Positions 1 to 8,200 of a stretch of 10,000 nt of DNA are shown piece by piece. The position numbers and the translations under genes are program-made. The stretch comes from Halisarca cf. caerulea (lineage: Eukaryota; Porifera; Demospongiae; Chondrillida; Halisarcidae): NCBI GenBank assembly GCA_963170055.1, contig CAUJGJ010000185.1, positions 2,496,775-2,506,774 of the forward strand, given 5' to 3'. Below the pieces are notes generated by a model. The model made no database searches. It was not told the DNA's origin and saw only the letters and a list, made by a program, of their open reading frames with translations. Every line of letters starts with the position of its first letter. Position 1 is the first letter of the stretch.

Positions 1-350
1 ACCCCCTTCTTTTTCTTCTGGCTACGTCCCTGGACTATCAGCATTTTTCTGAAGCGAGCACAGTTAACTCCATTTGCAATACAAGAACAGCTGGGTTAAA
101 ATATAGGGAAGACTAACAGCAGATGTCTAATACATGGCTAAGGTTTCCGTCTAGCTCGGGTATACATAGTGCTAAAATATTGTTAGCCAGCACCGCAGTT
201 ATGTGATAACTAATCATGAGGGAATTGGAATATCAATATTGGAGGATAATATTGAGATATACCGACTATAATAACAACTATCTGTCTATTAGTTAGTAAC
301 TAGTTCTGTGATAACGTCCAGGACTACATGCACATTATCTTTTGAATTAG
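1..350 (+). other. Intron tail of gene 1 (upstream part outside window)
   Basis: This is noncoding AT-rich sequence ending in the acceptor TTGAATTAG at 342-350, directly before the 89-nt exon of gene 1. The paralogous exon of gene 2 is a sixth exon with the same phase-1 entry, so this stretch is inferred to be the matching intron. The last ~30 bases share words such as ATTTTGAATT with the corresponding gene 2 intron end near 9784-9804, a weak trace of common origin. A small hairpin (8-bp arms 233-240 and 248-255) is the only other structure seen. Confidence 0.7.
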
Positions 351-1857
351 TGTTCAAGATGCAGAACTGCTCTGGAGGAGTGAATTCTGACTGTATAGCT
401 GCTAACCCTGGAGAAGAGTGGAAGTGCTTCTTTGCACAGGTACGTAACAGTCTTGTCATATCCCATGTGAATAACCTGTCCTTTAATTATTAACTTTCCC
501 ACTTAATTTTGTAATAACCAAACAAGTATTAATTCCTATACAGCCTGAACTCACATATAAACTATTGACAAACTGCATGATACTGCAAGTGCAATATTAT
601 ATTATTATTTAACATAATTATACAGCATTCTACTGTGGATTTGCTGTTTGATTGTTTGCATCCATATGTCCGCGCATCATATTATATTTTATGTTCACCA
701 ATGTGCAGCATTTTCCCTCTTTTATATGTCCCTTCCTCGAGTACAGGAAAACCACTCTTAACTGATCATGAATGCCTTACTTGCGACCAAAGAAAAGGTT
801 CAGTTTAGAGAGGTTTCCAGAATAGAGAGATTCAGTATGTACAGCAAATATAGAGAGCAGGACTTGAAAACAAATCCAGTTTAGAGAGGTTTTCGGATCA
901 CATGTATAGCGGGTTCGGTTTAGAGAGGTTTTCAGATCACATGTATAGCAGGTTCGGTTTAGAGAGGTTTTCAGATCACATGTATAGCGGGTTCGGTTTA
1001 GAGAGGTTTCACTGTATTATTCTTTGATGCATTCACATGTATGTATGTATGCGTGTGCTAATGCATGCAAGCATGCACATGGCCATATAAAGCTTGCACA
1101 TATTTCAGTACAGTATTCAAGTTTGTATGTACTCTGACTCTTCTCTAGTACACATTCCCTCACATCAAGACTCCACTGTTTGTCCTCAACTCTCCTTACG
1201 ACTCTTGGCAGCTGGTGAATGTACTACAGCTAAACTGCACTAATACATCTGATTGCTCAAAAGCTCAAATAGAGGCTTTCTTCAACTACAGAAATGTATG
1301 TTGATCTACATGTATCCTGGCATATAGGAATATAGAGTTGTACGTGTGAATTAAGATTTCGTACAGTTAACTGTGAAATGCGTATATGGTAGCATGAAAT
1401 TTGAAAGAGGAGATTGCATCTTGCCTCACGAGTGTTTTGTGGCATGCCTCAACCACACCACATTACAGTTCTGCTTGTCTTATGAGGATAGCTAGTGACC
1501 TCATAGAGCACCTGTGACTTCATGGCACTATTTGGGAAGACTGTATCCTGAATTCCTCCCCTCCTCCCCATGGTTCAGTTCAGAATTTCCTCTGAATTTT
1601 GAGAAATTATGTGGGTTTCTTTGATATGTGCTCTCTCCTAGACCTTTCTAGAAGCTGCAAAGCCTGTGATAGCATCCACAACAAGTGGTATGTTTCTGCC
1701 TTCTTGCATTCTACACTGCTTCTCTGTTGATGATCATTTGTGGACGTCCATCAAAATCAAAGACGTAATCATGGCTGCCGCCTTTGCCAGCTGGTACAAT
1801 GGAAACAGTGGATTGCATCTCATTGACTGTATCTATCCTTGTAACCAGTCCTGTTAG
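351..1857 (+). CDS. Pectinacetylesterase-family secreted hydrolase, gene 1 (3' part: last three exons)
   Basis: Coding exons are 351-439, 1149-1295 and 1642-1857 (stop TAG 1855-1857), joined by GT-AG introns of 709 and 346 bp. The first exon enters in phase 1 and both later junctions are phase 0. About 150 C-terminal residues are present; earlier exons lie left of the window. Seen: a Cys-rich segment FKMQNCSGGVNSDC, then IKTPLFVLNSPYDSWQ, then SGMFLPSCILHCF, then the end IDCIYPCNQSC. These match the C-terminal half of plant-type PAE enzymes in order and spacing. By family knowledge, Asp of YDSWQ (codon 1200-1202) and His of ILHC (codon 1714-1716) are the triad Asp and His. N-glycosylation sequons (NCS, NCT, NTS, NQS) and many Cys fit a secreted, disulfide-bonded enzyme that deacylates a polysaccharide or other extracellular ester; the substrate is unknown. 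Family call is strong; activity is inferred. Confidence 0.9.
440..1148 (+). other. Intron of gene 1 (between Cys-rich exon and catalytic-Asp exon)
   Basis: The donor is CAG|GTACGT at 439/440 and the acceptor CTCTAG at 1143-1148; both flanking exons are phase 0. It holds the 744-1015 repeat element and, at 1031-1080, a stretch rich in ATGTATG and GCATGC words. No coding sequence was seen. Confidence 0.85.
744..1015. mobile_element. TA-flanked MITE-like element built of 39-bp tandem repeats
   Basis: The left end begins CAGGAAAACCACTCTTAAC (744-762). The right end, read on the minus strand from 1015, is CAGTGAAACCTCTCTAAAC; 15 of 19 positions agree. Both ends are flanked by TA (742-743 and 1016-1017), the target duplication expected of Tc1/mariner-type insertion. 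The core TTTAGAGAGGTT occurs five times, at 804, 880, 919, 958 and 997. The last four are exactly 39 bp apart, with nearly identical units. The repeated unit contains the element's own terminal sequence, so the end appears to have been amplified inward. No ORF of note; non-autonomous. The superfamily is inferred from the TA flank only. Confidence 0.72.
1296..1641 (+). other. Intron of gene 1 (between catalytic-Asp and catalytic-His exons)
   Basis: This is a 346-bp phase-0 intron with donor AAT|GTATGT and acceptor CTCTCCTAG. Minus-strand ORFs here carry no recognisable protein. A C-rich run (CCCCTCCTCCCC at about 1558-1569) is unremarkable. Nothing else supported. Confidence 0.85.
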
Positions 1858-1880
1858 AATGACCCCTGAACACTGTCTTG

Positions 1881-2040
1881 TAGTTTATTGGTTCTATATG
1901 GTACATGTAATACATACTGGTGTAGGAACATACCAGTTTATGAAGTTATAGGGTGTTTATGGCTAGTGCTATGGTCACCTTTGTAGTGATTGTAGAAGGT
2001 GTCGTAGCACTAACTATAAACATACTCGAGAACCAATCAA
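1881..2040. repeat. Imperfect palindromic repeat (MITE-like) in the intergenic spacer
   Basis: Outer arms ATTGGTTCT (1887-1895) and AGAACCAAT (2029-2037) are exact inverted copies. Inner arms at about 1952-1980 and 1997-2025 also pair over roughly 29 bp with a few mismatches; their shared core is TAGTGCTA on the + strand. The whole could fold into a hairpin. No target duplication was recognised, so the transposon origin is inference. Confidence 0.6.
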
Positions 2041-2143
2041 TTGATCCCTATTTTTTATTGTTGCATGCAAAATATTCTAATATAGTATGCTTACCCAAAT
2101 AATAATAATGGTACAGGATCAATCCATATAATTTTAAAGAAAA

Positions 2144-2155
2144 CGCACATGCGCA
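2144..2155. promoter_or_regulatory. NRF1-like (palindromic GCGCATGCGC-type) motif upstream of gene 2
   Basis: CGCACATGCGCA matches 11 of 12 positions of the metazoan NRF1 consensus YGCGCAYGCGCR. It sits about 106 bp upstream of the gene 2 ATG, where a core-promoter-proximal activator site would be expected. The match is seen directly; binding is inferred and such a match can arise by chance. Confidence 0.35.
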
Positions 2156-2260
2156 GGCCAGACCCTCATTTTCCACACTTACCGTATTCCAATAGTATAC
2201 GGAGATTGAAAACGTTATCTTTCGAGTGCGTGATCAGCTTTGACGTTTGTTGGCATCATT

Positions 2261-5200
2261 ATGAAGCTCTTTCTACTCTTTCTTTCGGCTTACTGCTGTC
2301 AAGCAGCCATTCAAACGGCCAACTTGGTGCTTTTAGAGATAGCAGCGCAGCAGAAGGTACGTTTTAATATAGGTAGCGATCGATACTTAAACGCCAATGT
2401 ACGTTGTCCTCTCGGTACGCGTGAACTGCAGGGAGCGGTATGTCTGGATGGCACACCCGGTGGCTACTACTTTAGACCAGGTATGTGGGGAGGGTGCATG
2501 CACTGAATTATAATTATGATATATATATAACCATAACATAGGTCTATATACAATGTATAGCCCACGAGCTATAGTAACATTCTGTAAGACTGTACTATTA
2601 TAATATTTATAATTATTATAATCTGTACGCGGTAGTAAGGCCTATATTATGCAGCCAGTGGTACCTGTATAATGCAGGCACCTTAATTGCATGGGGACAA
2701 CAAAGAAAAATTGGCTTGATTACATGCAGAGGCCAGCTATAATAATATATATTATATAATAGTGTCCCGGCTGAATTTCCAGGTTTGCCTCATGTCATTA
2801 ATTTTGTATATGTATGCCATGAGAATTTACTATAGGTCCATAAAATGTCCAGTTCATAGGTGTTCAGATTCTCAATTAAGGGGCCCGAATTACAGCAGGT
2901 TTAACTACGTATAATATTATATGGCAGATGTGGTAAATTGAATATTAATGCGTGCAGGTATGTATGCAGGTATGTATGCAGGTTTACAGCTGTCAAGTTT
3001 GGTGTGGTGTACCATAGATACTCTATACTTCGCAACTGTATACAGAGTATCTATGGGTGTGTCATGCCGTGAATGGTCCCCTGCCGTAAGTTGTCCCCCT
3101 ATCGTTTCATCAATACTAAACCCCAACCCAACCCTAACCCTAACGCCTCAATGGTATAGAGTTTGTATTTGATAAGCGCCCACGCCAGACAACTTTTAGG
3201 GGGGACAAGATTTGGTGTGACAGGTGCACTCATTGTATGTATGGTTTGTATATAAATATTATAACTGTATTATGATACACACAATGTCATGGCCTGTTGT
3301 TAGCAAAAAATTGATACAATATAGCCAATCGGGTGCTAAAGTAAATATGCACGTACCCTTAGGGCTATAATCCTTCTACCGAACCAGGCCCGTAGGCAGG
3401 CTTTTGTTTGGGAGGGTGCTTTTCAAAGTATGATGGACAATGGGTCTATCATGCAACGAAATATGGATGGTGGGATTAGCGTGTCATGTTACGTTCTTGT
3501 TTGATCTCCATGCATTTTTACCATCAGTTTAGTCAGGCTTTAGAAAGCAAAATTAATGAATCGATACACCAGGTCCTGAGTAAATCATTTAAAAGTTTCT
3601 AAACAAGTATCTGAATTTCCAGGAACTACTGTGTAAGACAGTTACTTGCTAACTATATGAGAGTAGGTTCAGAGCAAGAATAATTTTAAGGTACCATTCC
3701 TGCAAAAGGGAGGGGGGTGCTACGCACCCTATGCACACACACACACACACCCTCCTTGCTACAGGCCTGCGAACTCCTATATACCTGTTATGTATTACCA
3801 GGGTTTATCTGGGGTCATTTTTTTGGGAGGGGGGACCTATACATCTGTTTATATGTATGTATGTACACATGTGCATGCACGTGGCGCGGTGCAAGCATGT
3901 GTATTCAATGATATTAAAAACCACACTCATGCATGCAGCATGCTTATCAGGTTTTCTATCAGAATAATGATGAAGACGGTTGCAATGGCAAAGTATAGTG
4001 ATGTAATGAAGGGCGGATATGTATGTGGAATGATAGTGATCCAAGCTATAGGGGGTCGGGGGGTATGGTCCCCCAGAAAAACTTTTAGTTTTTATGTCTC
4101 AGAAGGTGATATAAATGAGGCCATTTTACGCCTGGCCCACTCAAACTGTTTCTGAATATAGTCCACAGATTAGTCTGTTGCAACTGTGCATGTGTGTTAT
4201 AGCTATAGGATAAAATTTCAAGGAAGGGATGCCCCCCCCCCTCACTCTATAAAAGAAACCCTGCACATGTGCATGCAAACATATGCGTAAGTACCTACAC
4301 ATGAAAAATCCTTGCATGAATGCCTATGCCATGCTGTTGGAGCAAAGCTAAGCCATGTGCAATAATATTTACATTAGAACAGTTACTCCTAAAATTTGAT
4401 TCATGTAATTATTGCTAAATAAACATACTTACCTATGGACTCAAGATTCATTCATGCAAGCTATTAATAATACAAGCATTTTTGGCAAATTCTACCCTAA
4501 GCTTTATAAATGGATTCATAATCAATTCATGACAATGTTCATTCACAAAAATGAAGGTTGCATAATTTTATTTTGGGGGAACCTTTCTGCTTAGGGGGAA
4601 ACCATACCCCCCCCCCCCCCCGAGATAATACCCTGATTACATATGGTACTCTACTGCACATGAGCGTTTCAGTATAATTATAATTTACATCTCTGTGGTT
4701 CACTGCTTGGATACAATTATTTATGTGTATATAGACATATTATAGTGTCTTATAAAATAGTCAGGACTGCAGAAGTTTTGTATTTTGTCAGCACCCAAAC
4801 AAATTTCAAAGAAGTAAACTGTATCATAATATATAGAAATCAAGAACACTTGCCTAAAGTCCACGAATGGATGCTATATAATATCTGAACACATAGGCAT
4901 TCGGGCTGTATGGCATATATGTAATATGCACTCTTCCTCGGGCGCTTCTTGCCCTCGGGACTCGGCATTTTATATGCCATACAGCCCTCGCACCTATGTC
5001 TATTTTATAAACTACTAAATAGGATTCATCAGACATGCTAGTGTACATGTACATATATACATCAGGGTGTACCTGTGATATCTGTTAACTCACAATATCT
5101 ACTGTAAAATGTATATACCAGTAACTATTATGTTATAAGTTAATATAGACTATAGTGCCAATTTGTAATGGTAATAGGGTGTATATACAGTATGTAAGGT

Positions 5201-8200
5201 TATAGCACCCATTTATGGATCTTTTTGACGTGTTCACTATAATAGTATAATTATATAGCATTCAATTTGCCAACATGTCTGACTGCATGTGGTCCTGAAT
5301 TCTGTCCATGTATGGTTTAATGATGATAACTGTTAACCACTACCACTTAAGGTACTGGATCAGGAGCTAACAAGTGGATTATTCATTTCAAAGGAGGTGG
5401 ATGGTGTTATGATGAAGATTCATGTGCACAGAGGAGTAAGACCACTTTGGGTTCTTCTAAGTCATGGGGAAAGACTGCTACTTACCAAGGACTGCTGTCT
5501 GCAGACCAAACGGTTAATCCCAACTTTTACAACTGGAATCTAGCTTATGCCATGTACTGTGATGGTGCATCATTTGCAGGAAATGTGTAAGTTCAAACAT
5601 TTGCATAACTGGCGGCAGATTACAAACTGAACCATTTAACCATTGTGATAAATCCATCCTTGCATATTTGTGATCAATTTTAAAAGTTACAATAATTGCG
5701 ATTACGCAGGTATGTTATATCCGATTTCTGGACATAAAACAAAATGACGGACGACTTCGAAGTACTATAATTTTTCGCTTCGATCTTCGTTCAAATGTAA
5801 GCAGACTTTCTGGAAATAGCCAAGGTGGCATCTGACATATATATACTTGGCTTCGAAGGCAACAAAAGCTAGTTCTAACCTCTGCAAGTCGTTTGTAATG
5901 AGTTTTCTTTACACCATACGCAAATATTTCAAAATGCCAAAAGGCGGTGGTTAGGATCTTGGCTTTTGGACATGAACGTAGGTTCAAAAGAAAGCACAGA
6001 TTGAAAACTTACTAAATCGAATCTTGGGTGATGATCCTCCACTCCACGGCTGTTATGTCCAGGGGTTTTTGCCCAAAAACAAGGTTCCCAGCTATAAGAT
6101 GTTGGACATAAACTGAATGGAGCAACGCACATTACCCCAAGATTCGATTCTGAGGGTTTGGTCCTTTAGTAACAATATATCAAAGTTTCAAAGCTAAAAG
6201 CCGAGATTTCTACCACCTCCTTTTTCGATAAAGTTTTCTTGTCGAACAGAACTATCTTTCCAGGCTGAGTCACGTGTTATCACATGTTCCATGAACATCT
6301 TTCTCGTATACTCATGTATATGTCCCGCTTGCAAATGATATCATCACCAAAACAAACTATAGGCGTGTGACAAACCCATGTGTTTCCCTCTATAACGAAA
6401 TTCATTGGGTGAAGCCAGATATAACATAGCGCTTTTGGCTGGATTGGGACATAACATACCTGCGTAACCCTTTGCGTACAAAGTTGTTTGTACATAGTCA
6501 AAGTTCTTTGTTGCATATACCCATACACTCAATTTTAATGGAATGAAACTTATGCGTTTTTTGCAAATTAAAAGCCCTGCACAAACATTCTGTGCCTGCA
6601 AAAAGCCTTATAATTTAGGTCAAGCTCTTATGCAATGACCAATGACCGTCAAAAGAACAGTGGTTGTTGAGAAGCACTGCAGCATCCATACTATATTCTC
6701 TGGATATCGAGGCTTTCATCCACAAACAGACAAAGATCGATTATTATCAAAAAAGGCTAAATGAATGTGGGATTTAAGGGGGATCCGTAAAATATAAACT
6801 GTGATTTTGTGAAAATTGCCAATCTGCAGAAGGTTCATCCTGCAATAAATGAATGGATATAGTAATTACTAATAGCATTTATGTCCACATTGCCATCCCA
6901 CATGTATAATTCAATAATTATATAATGTGTGTTTATATTGCAATTATTATAATGCACTGTATGTATTATCTAAGGCCTGGATATAATTTGATGAACAAAC
7001 TCCAAGTCGGTTATACTGTATATACCACATCTATATACACTCAAATTGCATTACCTTTGAGATTGATATTGACACTTGCAGCACCAAACCAGTGATGCAC
7101 AACGGAGTTACCCTCTACTTCCGAGGGATACGCATTACCAAAGCTTTATTGGATGACCTTGCAACTAAAGGACTGATGAATGCTACTGATGTTATCCTCA
7201 CTGGTGGATCTGGTATGTGGTTGTATGAATAAGTCTTATAATAATGGGATCATTGAGGGCATATTACTAGGTTGAATGTTATAATTGGAATATATTAGTC
7301 ATAGTCTTCTAAATCATTATAAATTTAATACTAATAATAATATTATATATGATTTGTATTAAATTTTGTGTTCAGTTAACGTAATATGTTTTACATATTA
7401 TGTTATAGCTGGCGGACTGGCCACCTACCTCCATGCTGACTATGTTAGTTCCTTTCTCCCTTCTTCCGTGAAAATGAAGGCTATTGCTAATGCAGGGTGA
7501 GTCAGTACTTGTGTGTCTTATATACTATAAAATTATCAGTAACGGCACAGTTAACCAATGGTCTATTGTGGTGTACAGGATACAGTGGAATGTCTAATGG
7601 TGGACGCTCCGAAATAAGGACAATCTCTCTACAAAGGACACAGCTTGAGGTCCCAAGATATTTTCTCCCTATAGTTCTAATACATTTTGGACAACCTCCT
7701 TACAAAAGACAAAATGACTGTCCCAAAGTGTCCTGTATTCAGAGTCCACTGTATACACGCACGAACCTGATTGCACGAAGCGCCCAAGGGCAAGTGTGTG
7801 TGTATCCTATACACCACAAAAGACCATTGGTTAACTATTATATACCCCACCCCGGTGTTTGTGGCGAGCAGCGCATGCCTCTTACATAGGTTTTGGCGGA
7901 AAATACGACATGTAGTTCAGCTACTGCCTTATTGGCTTTGACCGATTGTTTTTGTCTCTGGTTGAATGAATTCCTATTGTATTCAATTTATAGTTTATTG
8001 GTTGGAAATGTCATATTATTGCTAAAAGGAGTTTACAAAAATCATGCATGTGGTGGCAATAATATGGGTCCGCTACAGGGTTTACGTACCCCGGACATGC
8101 ACAGAGTTCCCAATTGGGAGAAAGACTACAGTGACAGTTGGAAACCAATGCTGTAGTGCTTTCTTTCGGCTCTGGCAGGGCACCATCTTGATTTCCTGCA

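Larger units (their letters stand above)
1858..2260 (+). other. Intergenic spacer: gene 1 3' end and gene 2 promoter
   Basis: Only about 400 bp separate the gene 1 stop from the gene 2 ATG, so the gene 1 3' UTR and the gene 2 promoter and 5' UTR must both fit here. I see no canonical AATAAA soon after the stop. The proximal half is occupied by a palindromic repeat (1881-2040). The distal part, about 2140-2260, is less AT-rich than its surroundings and holds an NRF1-like motif and a TGACGTTT (CRE-half-like) motif at 2241-2248. The transcription start cannot be placed from sequence alone. Confidence 0.6.
3799..4635. mobile_element. hAT-like non-autonomous element with CAGGGT ends and ATTAC target duplication
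   Basis: The left end CAGGGTTTATCTGGGG (3799-3814) matches the complement of the right end, CAGGGTATTATCTCGGGG, with one gap and one mismatch. ATTAC flanks both sides (3794-3798 and 4636-4640). Interior G/C runs that form short inverted blocks (GGGGGTATGGTCCCCC at about 4054-4070) resemble the G/C-run style I associate with invertebrate hAT MITEs. An alternative right end, AAACCCTG at 4256-4263, pairs exactly with the first eight bases but lacks the matching flank, so the element may be composite. The 121-residue ORF at 3790-4155 shows no transposase motif. Confidence 0.62.
2481..5351 (+). other. Intron 1 of gene 2 (2.87 kb, repeat-filled)
   Basis: The donor is CCAG|GTATGT at 2480/2481 and the acceptor CTTAAG at 5346-5351. 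It is a phase 1 intron splitting Gly74. It carries the transposon-like elements listed separately (3385-3769, 3799-4635, 4891-4999), several simple repeats and a telomere-like tract. Within 2490-2950 and 5000-5340 I see only AT-rich, low-information sequence, including the palindrome GTACATGTAC near 5043. ORFs in this interval match no protein I recognise. Confidence 0.88.
5587..7081 (+). other. Intron 2 of gene 2 (1.5 kb)
   Basis: The donor is AATGT|GTAAGT and the acceptor CTTGCAG at 7075-7081. It is a phase 2 intron splitting Val152. It contains the 766-bp foldback (5702-6467) and a decayed MITE relative near 6612. From about 6660 to 7080 I see only AT-rich sequence without features. Confidence 0.88.

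Noticed and set aside
2240..2260. Upstream TTG as an alternative start of gene 2
   Set aside because: TTG starts are a bacterial habit; the ATG at 2261 opens a clean signal peptide and fits the eukaryotic gene model.
2481..2506. Read-through of exon 1 into the intron giving a 74-81 residue secreted peptide
   Set aside because: A strong donor (GTATGT) follows Pro73 and the next exon continues the PAE fold in phase; the read-through end has no conserved features.
3790..4155. 121-residue + strand ORF
   Set aside because: It lies across the left end of a transposon-like element, contains microsatellite-derived words, and shows no transposase or other domain.
5715..6132. Minus-strand ORFs of 90 and 67 residues
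   Set aside because: Both sit within the 766-bp foldback, overlap each other, and match no known protein; best read as chance ORFs in a repeat.
7497..7889. 130-residue + strand ORF opening at the intron 4 donor
   Set aside because: It opens with a GTG that is the splice donor and then runs through two nested repeats. No domain, and splice phases of the PAE gene require this to be intron.
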